Assembly (NCBI GenBank): GCA_024222475.1
Contig: JAAEPA010000284.1
Coordinates: forward strand, 1-40,584
DNA: 40,584 nt
Origin: Gammaproteobacteria bacterium
GTDB taxonomy: Bacteria > Pseudomonadota > Gammaproteobacteria > JAAEPA01
Reading direction: 5' to 3'
Positions 8,150 to 15,535 of this stretch are shown in pieces (the stretch's first letter is position 1; the number at the start of each line of letters is the position of its first letter). The notes beneath the pieces are model-generated. The model was given only the letters and a program-made list of their open reading frames with translations, did no database searches and was not told the DNA's origin. Position numbers and translations under genes: made by a program.

Positions 8150-8734
8150 TTACGAGCTGTAAGCCTTATCCCAACCCCAGGTTTGCGGTCGGCCGCCACG
8201 CTTGAGGATGCGCTGGCGGTAGATATCCGAAACTAAATCACCATCACCGCCTAACAGGGCCTTGGTGGAACACATCTCGGCACATAGCGGTAACCTCCCC
8301 TCGGCAACTCGGTTACGGCCATATTTTTCAAACTCGGCAGCGGAATTGTCTGGCTCTGGCCCGCCGGCACAGAAGGTACATTTATCCATTTTCCCCCGGT
8401 CTCCAAATGCAGCCTGTTTGGGAAACTGCGGTGCACCAAAGGGGCAGGCATAAAAGCAGTAACCACAACCGATACACAGATCCTTATCATGCAGTACGAT
8501 TCCATCATCGGTAGTATAAAAGCAGTCCACCGGACATACCGCGGCGCAGGGTGCATCGGTACAATGCATACAGGCCACCGAGATCGACTTCTCACCGGGC
8601 TCTCCGTCGTTCAAGGTGATCACTCGTCGCCGATTCACACCCCAGGGAACCTCGTGCTCATTCTTGCAGGCCGTTACGCAGCCATTGCATTCGATACAAC
8701 GTTCCGCATCACACAGAAATTTCATTCTTGCCAT
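8150..8734 (-). CDS. fdhB: Formate dehydrogenase beta subunit, four-cluster ferredoxin
   Basis: The 194-residue iron-sulfur subunit carries electrons from FdhA to the cytochrome b subunit. Cys motifs fit four [4Fe-4S] clusters: CIECNGCVTAC near the N-terminus, CMHCTDAPCAAVCP, CIGCGYCFYACP, and a split group CTFC...CAEMC near the C-terminus. It lacks the C-terminal membrane helix of FdnH/FdoH, as expected for the shorter Fdh3B-like type. It lies 13 bp after fdhA and 21 bp before the small lipoprotein gene. No signal peptide is present, so it is probably exported with FdhA by Tat as a complex (known for the family, inferred here). Confidence 0.95.
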   Translation of the reverse strand: MARMKFLCDAERCIECNGCVTACKNEHEVPWGVNRRRVITLNDGEPGEKSISVACMHCTDAPCAAVCPVDCFYTTDDGIVLHDKDLCIGCGYCFYACPFGAPQFPKQAAFGDRGKMDKCTFCAGGPEPDNSAAEFEKYGRNRVAEGRLPLCAEMCSTKALLGGDGDLVSDIYRQRILKRGGRPQTWGWDKAYSS

Positions 8735-8747
8735 AGCTCACTCCTCC

Positions 8748-11642
8748 TCAGGCAACTCGGATTCGACACAAGGACGCCTTGGTTTCCTGCATCTGGGTGA
8801 CCGAATCATAACCGTAAGTCAATGCGGTATTACACGCTTCACCGCGTATTAGGGGTGCCGTACCCTGGGGATACTTGGCAAGCAAATCTTTGCCCTGAAA
8901 CCAGCCTCCAAAGTGAAATGGCGTAAATACTACCCCTGGCGCAACGCGCCGGGTCACTGTGGCCATCACCTTAATTCTGGCGCCTTCCGGGCTCTCGAGC
9001 CAAATCATCTGACGGTCTCGGATACCTTGGTCATTGGCGTCCTTTGGATTGATCTCCGCGAACATATCTTGTTGCAGTTCGGCCAACCAGGGATTGGAGC
9101 GTTGTTCTTCACCACCACCTTCATACTCTACTAGCCGCCCACTGGTAAAAATGAGGGGAAAGTCCTTTGAATAGTCCTGGGCCTGGATGGATTGATAGCG
9201 AGTCGGCAGGCGATAGAAACGCTTACGATCTTCATAGGTGGGGTAGTCCGCAACCAGATCGCGCCGGGGTGTGTACAGAGGTTCGCGATGGATAGGCACC
9301 GGATCCGGGAAGGTCCAAACTACACAACGAGCCTTGGCATTGCCGAAGGGCGCACTCCCGTGTTTTATCGCCACCCGTTGAATACCCCCGGACAAGTCAG
9401 TTTTCCAGTTTTTACCCTCAGCGGCCGCTTTTTCATCGTCAGTAAGATCATCCCACCAACCGAGCTGCTTTAACATCGCTGCGGTGAATTCTGGATAACC
9501 ATCCTTGATTTCCGAGCCCTTGCTGTAAGAGTTTTCAGCCAGCAGATTGACACCGTTGCGCTCCACCCCAAAACGGGCTCGAAACACCAGACCACCCTCG
9601 GCCACTGACTTGCTGGGATCATAGAGAATCGGCGTCCCCGGGTGCTTCATCTCAGCGCTGCCCCAACAGGGCCAGGGTAATCCATAATACTCACCATCCA
9701 CCGGACCACCTTCGGCCTGCAGGGTTGTCGTATTAAAGGTCTCACGGTATTTGGCATGCATCTTCAGCCGTTCAGGACTTTGACCAGTGTAGCCGATGGT
9801 CCACATCCCGCGATTGATTTCTCGAGTAATATCCTCTACCAGAGGCTCTTCGCCATTGATCTTAATATTTTTGAACAACTGATCGGCAAAGCCGAGCTTG
9901 TTGGCTAACTTGTACATCATGGTATGGTCCGGCAACGACTCCCACATGGGTTCAATTACCTTCTCACGCCATTGCATCGAACGATTCGAGGCAGTAACCG
10001 ATCCATAGGTCTCGAATTGGGTCGCTGCGGGTAACAGATAAATACCATCCTTGCGATCACTCATCACCGCCGCATGGGAGGGATGGGGGTCCACGATGAC
10101 CATCAAATCGAGCTTCTCCATCGCCTTCTTTATCTCTGGGCCACGGGTCTGACTGTTTACCGCATGACCCCAGTAGAACATGGCACGGATATTATCCTCC
10201 TGACCGATATTATTCTTATCCTCCAAAACACCGTCCACCCAGCGCGATACCGGTATACCCTTGTAGTTCATGGGATGCACTGGCTTGCCCTTATCTCCAA
10301 TAGTCTCTTCGGGAGCAAAACGAGACTTCACCCATTCATAGTCTAGCCCCCATACCTTGGACCAGTGCTTCCATGCCCCCATGGACAGCCCGTAATAACC
10401 AGGTAAGGTATGTGACAATATGCCCAGATCGGTAGCGCCCTGTACGTTATCGTGGCCACGAAAGATATTGGCCCCGCCGCCGGCCTTGCCGATATTACCC
10501 AAAGCAAGCTGCATGACACAGTAGGCGCGGGTGTTATTATTCCCAATGGAGTGCTGAGTGCCTCCCATACACCAGACAATGGTCCCAGGCCGATTTTCAG
10601 CCAAGGTCTTAGCCGCTTTCAAGACCTCCTCCTCGGGTATACCGGACACCCGCTCCACTTCTTTCGGCGGCCATTTGGCGACCTCTTCACGTATCTCGGC
10701 GAGGCCATATACCCGCTGATTTATATATTCTGTATCCTCCCAGCCGTTTTCAAAGACATGCCATAGAATTCCCCAGATTAACGCGATATCGGTCCCCGGA
10801 CGGATCCTGATGTACTGATCAGCGTGGGCAGCGGTGCGCGTAAAACGCGGATCGACCACGATCATCTTGGCACCATTTTCTTTACCGCGCAGGATATGCT
10901 GCATGGCCACTGGGTGCGCCTCGGCCGCATTACTACCGATAAAAAACATCGCCTTAGAATTATGCATGTCATTGTAAGAATTGGTCATCGCACCATAACC
11001 CCAGGTGTTTGCTACCCCCGCCACCGTGGTTGAGTGACAGATGCGCGCCTGGTGATCAACATTGTTGGTACCCCACAACGCGGCAAACTTACGAAACAGA
11101 TAGGCCTGCTCATTACTGAACTTTGCAGACCCTAACCAATAGACGGCATCGGGCCCTGATTCTGCGCGAATCTTCATCACCTGCTCACCGATTTCATCCA
11201 TGGCTTCATCCCATGAGATACGCTTCCATCTACCATCAACCAACTTGGAGGGGTATCTGAGCCGATGCTCGCCTATACCGTGTTCGCGTACCGCAGCACC
11301 CTTGGAACAATGTGCACCAAGATTGAATGGGGACTCAAAATCGGGTTCCTGACCTATCCAGACACCATTTTCGACCTCAGCGATTACCCCGCAGCCCACC
11401 GAGCAGTGGGTACAAATACTGCGTTTTATTTCCGCTTTCGATGCCTGTTCTGCAGGGGCCGCTTCGACTTTCTGCATCATCGTCAACGGCACCGTGCCAG
11501 CCAGGGCACTACCGCCGACCATAAGCCCGGATTGTTGGAGAAAGGTGCGTCGATCAATGGCCTTACCCGCACTGCCCGAGATAGGAGATTCGTTACTACT
11601 CGTTTCATTTGGGCTCGGCGTTCGCCTGCGGATCAATTTCAT
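8748..11642 (-). CDS. fdhA: Formate dehydrogenase alpha subunit, Mo/W-bis-MGD catalytic subunit (Cys form)
   Basis: The 964-residue catalytic subunit oxidises formate to CO2 in the periplasm. The twin-arginine signal DRRTFLQ is at 30-36, followed by a hydrophobic stretch. The proximal [4Fe-4S] cluster is held by C77-x2-C80-x3-C84-x27-C112. The metal-binding residue is Cys202 in ARICHST, encoded by TGT. Many homologues have selenocysteine (TGA) here, so this enzyme does not depend on Sec. His203, next to it, is the conserved catalytic His. Molybdopterin-binding segments follow to a C-terminal domain. It is the core of an operon with a small Tat-target gene upstream and fdhB 13 bp downstream. 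Length is normal for the single-polypeptide periplasmic family. Confidence 0.97.
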   Translation of the reverse strand: MKLIRRRTPSPNETSSNESPISGSAGKAIDRRTFLQQSGLMVGGSALAGTVPLTMMQKVEAAPAEQASKAEIKRSICTHCSVGCGVIAEVENGVWIGQEPDFESPFNLGAHCSKGAAVREHGIGEHRLRYPSKLVDGRWKRISWDEAMDEIGEQVMKIRAESGPDAVYWLGSAKFSNEQAYLFRKFAALWGTNNVDHQARICHSTTVAGVANTWGYGAMTNSYNDMHNSKAMFFIGSNAAEAHPVAMQHILRGKENGAKMIVVDPRFTRTAAHADQYIRIRPGTDIALIWGILWHVFENGWEDTEYINQRVYGLAEIREEVAKWPPKEVERVSGIPEEEVLKAAKTLAENRPGTIVWCMGGTQHSIGNNNTRAYCVMQLALGNIGKAGGGANIFRGHDNVQGATDLGILSHTLPGYYGLSMGAWKHWSKVWGLDYEWVKSRFAPEETIGDKGKPVHPMNYKGIPVSRWVDGVLEDKNNIGQEDNIRAMFYWGHAVNSQTRGPEIKKAMEKLDLMVIVDPHPSHAAVMSDRKDGIYLLPAATQFETYGSVTASNRSMQWREKVIEPMWESLPDHTMMYKLANKLGFADQLFKNIKINGEEPLVEDITREINRGMWTIGYTGQSPERLKMHAKYRETFNTTTLQAEGGPVDGEYYGLPWPCWGSAEMKHPGTPILYDPSKSVAEGGLVFRARFGVERNGVNLLAENSYSKGSEIKDGYPEFTAAMLKQLGWWDDLTDDEKAAAEGKNWKTDLSGGIQRVAIKHGSAPFGNAKARCVVWTFPDPVPIHREPLYTPRRDLVADYPTYEDRKRFYRLPTRYQSIQAQDYSKDFPLIFTSGRLVEYEGGGEEQRSNPWLAELQQDMFAEINPKDANDQGIRDRQMIWLESPEGARIKVMATVTRRVAPGVVFTPFHFGGWFQGKDLLAKYPQGTAPLIRGEACNTALTYGYDSVTQMQETKASLCRIRVA

Positions 11643-11692
11643 TAATCTACCTCCTGCATCTAGCTAGGGTGGGATATCAAGGTCACCGGGGA

Positions 11693-11917
11693 TTAAAAAC
11701 GCGCTTTTTCGTAGTATGTTTTGATGCGAGGCGTGACGTGATAACCTTTTTTCCTAGGTTTTATAGATGCCTCTGCCGCCTTTGATCCCGAGACATCGAT
11801 ATTGCTGGATGCCCTCCCGGATACCGCAATCGTCCCAAACGTGATAGCGGCCCATTTAAGTAAATTTCTCCGATCACTGACAAACCTTTGGGGTGGGGTT
11901 TTTGCTTGTATTGTCAT
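11693..11917 (-). CDS. Small Tat-signal protein of the formate dehydrogenase region
   Basis: This 74-residue protein has a twin-arginine motif (SDRRNLLKW, Arg at 16-17), a short hydrophobic stretch, and a basic C-terminus ending in TYYEKARF. The combination matches the family named formate dehydrogenase region TAT target (TIGR02811), found just upstream of fdhA genes. Its role is unknown; suggestions would be assembly or export of FdhA. The start at 11917 is preferred over 12016 because AGGAGA lies 7 bases upstream and the Tat motif then sits at the normal distance. It is 50 bp before fdhA. Confidence 0.88.
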   Translation of the reverse strand: MTIQAKTPPQRFVSDRRNLLKWAAITFGTIAVSGRASSNIDVSGSKAAEASIKPRKKGYHVTPRIKTYYEKARF

Positions 11918-12034
11918 TCGACTTCTCCTACCTGGCAGACGATTCAGCCACTTCAATTGGTCGATTAAACAGCACCGATTTTCTAAGTATAGCCGACAAT
12001 GAGCAATCCAGAGCATGGGTTACACCAATCGACT

Positions 12035-13729
12035 CTACTTATTATTAGAGGTACCGATTATCTGTTCCTCGTTAAACATGCTTTTAACTCGACAATCCTC
12101 ACACATCTTAATGCGCCTAAGCGTCTCGCCCTGAAACATACTATGATGTCGCAGCTTGTTAGTCATATGGTCTATGACCCCTTTGGTGGCGAAGGGCTTA
12201 CCGCAGTCGATGCAACAGAAGGGTTCCTCTTCCTTCAGAATCCGAATCGTCCGGCGCTGTTCAGCATGGTGCAAATAGCGAGGTGAGGGGCCAATCGCAT
12301 CCTCCGGACAACTTCGGGCGCACAACCCGCATTGCACACAGTTCTGTTCTATGAACCTCAGTTGAGGCTTGTCCGTACCCGCCAACAAGGCCCCCGACGG
12401 GCATTGGGAGACACAGGCCAGGCACAGGGTACAGCGCTCTCCAGCCAGCCAAACTTCACCATACGGCGCACCGGCAGGCAGCAGGGTCAGCGGACGAGGT
12501 ACGGGAGCCTGGGCATGCAAATGATCCAGGGCAAACCGAATCACCGTGCGTTTATCTTCCATGCCGGCATACTCGGCAGGTCTCTCCAGGCAGATCGCTG
12601 ATTTCGCCTGAGTAATGGCTGCAAGGGTATGCTGGTCGTCGCGATGCTTATACAGACCCAAGGCCTGGTCGGAGTAACCCATGTTACTCAGTAAGGCGTC
12701 CGCCAGTTCGAGTTGGAACTTTAGCTCGCTTAGTACCGAATTGGGCCGACCCGGCATGCTCAATAGCATCAGTCCCGCGGCCCCGTAGACCAATGCCGAG
12801 AACCAAGTATCTAGACCTATGCTGCCAGTATCCTCCACTTCTATGGGTATACAGTTCTCAGGCAGGTCCGCAGCCAGCCGCTGCACCAGCGCCCGGCCCT
12901 GTTGCGCATCGTGAAACAACAGCAAAGCCCGACGGCCACCGCTTTGCCGGTAGCCTTTCAAAGCGCCTCGTAACCGCTCCAAGGTATCCTTGAGCCCCGG
13001 ATAGCGGTAACGAATCGCCCCGCTGGGACAAGCTGTCGCGCAGACACCCGCCCCCTGGCAGAGCTGCGAATCTGCCGCGATGCCATCGCCCATAGCACTG
13101 ATGGCACCCGCAGGACAGGCGTCCAAACAACGCGTGCATGCCGTTAGGCCGCTTCGCCCATGAGCGCAGATCGACGGATCGTACTGATAATAGGTTGGCT
13201 TTTCGAACTCCCCTACCATTCCCGGCAACTCGTCTAGCGCCTGCTCCAAACCATGAAGATCATCGCCAGGGGCATAATAGCCGGGAGGTTTGAGCTCATG
13301 GCGAATCATAGGCGGTGTCTGGAGATCCAGCACCAGATCGAACTCCTTTCTGCGCCGGGCAACAAGCTCGGCCAGATTACATTCGCCCTGCGGGGTATCC
13401 ACAGTGGCTTGGAAATTTCCCAGGTGACCTGACAGCCCGGAAAGGGATTGCCGGACCATGACCTGCTCCTCCGGCATCGATCCGCTATCGATATTCAAAG
13501 TCAGTGAAACCGCGGATGTATCGGCAGAGACAACCACGGTACACCGCAGCTGACCAGCGAGTCTTTGAACGGCATCGAGCGCCCTATCCTGGGGGCCAAT
13601 GATCAGCAGATCACCGCTGGAGCGATAGGCCACCAAGGAGGTGGATTCCGGCTTTATTTGGTTTAATCGGCGCAGCGCCTCGACCCGGGCTCGTCCGTCT
13701 AGGGTGCTGTGTGGGAGATCGTAGCTCAA
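12035..13729 (-). CDS. Polyferredoxin-type 4Fe-4S protein of the fdh operon
   Basis: The protein has about 564 residues. The N-terminal third has no Cys motif. It is followed by two ferredoxin-type clusters (CAHGRSGLTACTRCLDACP and CQGAGVCATACP), a spacer of about 200 residues, two more clusters (CTLCLACVSQCP and CVQCGLCARSCP), and a C-terminal zinc-ribbon-like pair, CCIDCG...CEDC. Such proteins accompany DUF3306 and fdhA genes in many proteobacteria and may supply electrons or clusters during maturation; the role is not proven. The start is uncertain. An ATG at 13768 overlaps the DUF3306 gene by 23 bp, but TTG 13729 has a strong AGGAGGG about 8 bases upstream, placed just after the DUF3306 stop, so I chose it. 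Confidence 0.85.
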   Translation of the reverse strand: MSYDLPHSTLDGRARVEALRRLNQIKPESTSLVAYRSSGDLLIIGPQDRALDAVQRLAGQLRCTVVVSADTSAVSLTLNIDSGSMPEEQVMVRQSLSGLSGHLGNFQATVDTPQGECNLAELVARRRKEFDLVLDLQTPPMIRHELKPPGYYAPGDDLHGLEQALDELPGMVGEFEKPTYYQYDPSICAHGRSGLTACTRCLDACPAGAISAMGDGIAADSQLCQGAGVCATACPSGAIRYRYPGLKDTLERLRGALKGYRQSGGRRALLLFHDAQQGRALVQRLAADLPENCIPIEVEDTGSIGLDTWFSALVYGAAGLMLLSMPGRPNSVLSELKFQLELADALLSNMGYSDQALGLYKHRDDQHTLAAITQAKSAICLERPAEYAGMEDKRTVIRFALDHLHAQAPVPRPLTLLPAGAPYGEVWLAGERCTLCLACVSQCPSGALLAGTDKPQLRFIEQNCVQCGLCARSCPEDAIGPSPRYLHHAEQRRTIRILKEEEPFCCIDCGKPFATKGVIDHMTNKLRHHSMFQGETLRRIKMCEDCRVKSMFNEEQIIGTSNNK

Positions 13730-13745
13730 CTCGGTTGCCCTCCTG

Positions 13746-14345
13746 TTATTTTGACCGATCCGAGTCACCGTCTAGCACTGCATTTTGGAAGTTGGTGGTG
13801 TGAGTATCCATACCCTGCCGCTCAACTCGCAAAGACTCAGCAGCTGGCGATTCAAGGTCTTGTTCTTTCACTGGTTCCTCAATGGGGGGGTCTTGTTTCG
13901 CATTTTCCTCCACCTGTTCGGCAGTACGCTCCAGATGATAGCGCATGTCCGCAGTGACCAAGTCACCGAGCGCCTCAAAGCTACGAAAATCTTCATCATA
14001 GTCATCCAAGCCATCGGTGATATTGAACTTGGCTGTGTGGAACAGTTTACGCAAAGCGAGACGCCGCAGTTCCTCGCTCACCTTGGGGGAAAAGAACCCG
14101 CTGTAGTCACTGTGCTCACCCAAGCTGTCGATCGGTGGCATATCGGCATCGGTCTTGTGCTCACCGGGAACAGGTTCCTTGAAATGATTCGGCACCGTTC
14201 TGTCCGTATCCGCCCCCTGTGAAATGGGAACCTCAGCTGTCCGTTCAGCCTGCGATTTCAGCCTAGACCAGCGACTTAAAACACCCTCATCGGCGGTCTC
14301 TTGTAAGGGTTCGTCGAGGCATCTATTGGTTTTGCGCTTGTCCAT
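13746..14345 (-). CDS. DUF3306 domain protein, first gene of the fdh operon
   Basis: The 199-residue soluble protein is highly charged. The family signature is clear: LSRWSRLK near residue 25, then IDSLGEHSDYSGFFSPKV, then LRRLALRKLFHTAKFN and GLDDYDEDF at about 95-155. The C-terminal 45 residues are acidic and look disordered. DUF3306 genes co-occur with DUF3305 and formate dehydrogenase genes, but the activity is unknown. In this genome the DUF3305 partner is over 8 kb away at 5360, on the other strand. The gene is divergent from fdhD with a 121-bp shared promoter region. Confidence 0.88.
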   Translation of the reverse strand: MDKRKTNRCLDEPLQETADEGVLSRWSRLKSQAERTAEVPISQGADTDRTVPNHFKEPVPGEHKTDADMPPIDSLGEHSDYSGFFSPKVSEELRRLALRKLFHTAKFNITDGLDDYDEDFRSFEALGDLVTADMRYHLERTAEQVEENAKQDPPIEEPVKEQDLESPAAESLRVERQGMDTHTTNFQNAVLDGDSDRSK

Positions 14346-14466
14346 TTCGATTAAATCCCGCGGCTATCGTGGATTAGAATATCTATCGATTGCTGAACTA
14401 TAATGCAATTATAACCTGTTTAATATAAGTTAGGATCTGCTGATAATCGTCCGATTCAATCTTGCC
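14346..14466. promoter_or_regulatory. Divergent promoter region between the fdh operon and fdhD
   Basis: This 121-bp AT-rich spacer lies between start codons of DUF3306 (minus) and fdhD (plus), so both promoters must be in or near it. It contains TATAAT at about 14399-14404 and several overlapping AT-rich hexamers (TTATAA, TTAATATAA), but no pair with proper spacing is clear enough to assign to a strand. Confidence 0.4.
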
Positions 14467-15333
14467 ATGACCCAAGACACCCCCTATCGACCCAAGATGA
14501 GCAATGCGGGACTGTCCCCAACCCACCCGGTGGTCGCCGTGGATGAGTTCGGGGCGCCTCGGGAGGTCCACATTGCCGGGGAATCCCCGCTGACCCTGAA
14601 GATCGACGGTCGTGAACTGGTCACCCTGATGACCCTTGGCACCCATCCGGAGGAACTGGCCCTAGGGTATCTGCGCAATCAGCGTCTGTTAGAAGATATC
14701 AAAGAGATCAAATCCGTCGATGTCCAGTGGCATAAAGAAACTGTGTGGATCGAAACGCGACACGGCCAGGGGATCGAGGACTGGGAACGGAAACTGTCCA
14801 GACGTACGGTGACCAGCGGCTGTGGACAGGGCACCATATTCAGCTGCACCCTGGACAAACTCTACGATCAGAGGATGCCCCGGGTCGACATTCATCAATC
14901 GCTCATCTATGGTCTATTGCGCGAGATCACCACCCACAACAAAATCTACAAGCGAGCCGGCGCCGTTCACGGTTGTGCGCTGTGCCAAGAGACCCGCATC
15001 GTGACCTTTGTAGAAGATGTAGGGCGCCATAACGCGGCTGATGCGATTTCCGGAACCATGTGGCTGGAAGCCATCCCTGGAGAGGACAAGATCTTTTATA
15101 CCACCGGCCGATTGACCTCGGAAATCGTGATGAAGGCGGCAACCATGAGGATTCCAGTGCTGCTGTCTCGCTCCGGTATCACCCACATGGGACTGGAACT
15201 TGCTCAGGACTTGGGCGTGACCATGATTGCACGCGCCAAGGGAAGACATTTCCTGGTGTATAACGGCAGGAAAAATGTGATTTTCGATGCTGTACCACCA
15301 CCGCGGGTCTCGAAAACAAGTGCAAGTTCATGA
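14467..15333 (+). CDS. fdhD: Formate dehydrogenase accessory sulfurtransferase FdhD
   Basis: FdhD moves sulfur from a cysteine desulfurase to the Mo-bis-MGD cofactor of formate dehydrogenase. The 288-residue protein has the family landmarks LALGYLRNQ, the conserved Cys119 in TSGCGQG, GAVHGC, VEDVGRHNA and TTGRLTSEIV. Enteric FdhD has a C-x2-C pair at the first site. Here only Cys119 remains (CGQG), while a separate C170-x2-C173 follows the GAVH motif. The gene is divergent from the fdh operon. The start at 14467 gives a normal length; there is no strong Shine-Dalgarno. Confidence 0.95.
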   Translation: MTQDTPYRPKMSNAGLSPTHPVVAVDEFGAPREVHIAGESPLTLKIDGRELVTLMTLGTHPEELALGYLRNQRLLEDIKEIKSVDVQWHKETVWIETRHGQGIEDWERKLSRRTVTSGCGQGTIFSCTLDKLYDQRMPRVDIHQSLIYGLLREITTHNKIYKRAGAVHGCALCQETRIVTFVEDVGRHNAADAISGTMWLEAIPGEDKIFYTTGRLTSEIVMKAATMRIPVLLSRSGITHMGLELAQDLGVTMIARAKGRHFLVYNGRKNVIFDAVPPPRVSKTSASS

Positions 15334-15373
15334 AAGAATAGATCGGAACCGACCAGAATACAGAGTTTCTCTT

Positions 15374-15535
15374 TAGGAATGCGAATTAAATAACTTCCCT
15401 AACTGGCGCCGAATAATCGTTCGTATTCAAGGCGTGGCAACAGGCGCATAGCTTAGCTATGTAACTGTTGGCGCAACTTTGAAGACGGACGATGAGGCAA
15501 GTCAGATAGGGAAGTAATTTAGGCAACATTCCTTA
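15374..15535 (+). repeat. Family A palindromic element, copy 2
   Basis: This is a complete copy of the element of about 160 bp, in the same orientation as the copy at 37000. Outer ends are AGGAATG (15375) and CATTCCT (15527-15533). Inside are CTTCCCT/AGGGAAG arms and a central stem around ACAGGCGCATAGC. It fills most of the gap between fdhD and the convergent kinase-like gene. Its last bases (TTA at 15533-15535) form the TAA stop codon of the kinase-like gene. Confidence 0.9.

Noticed and set aside
11035..11045. Possible selenocysteine codon in fdhA
   Set aside because: The codon at the metal-ligand position reads TGT, not TGA, and no stop interrupts the frame.
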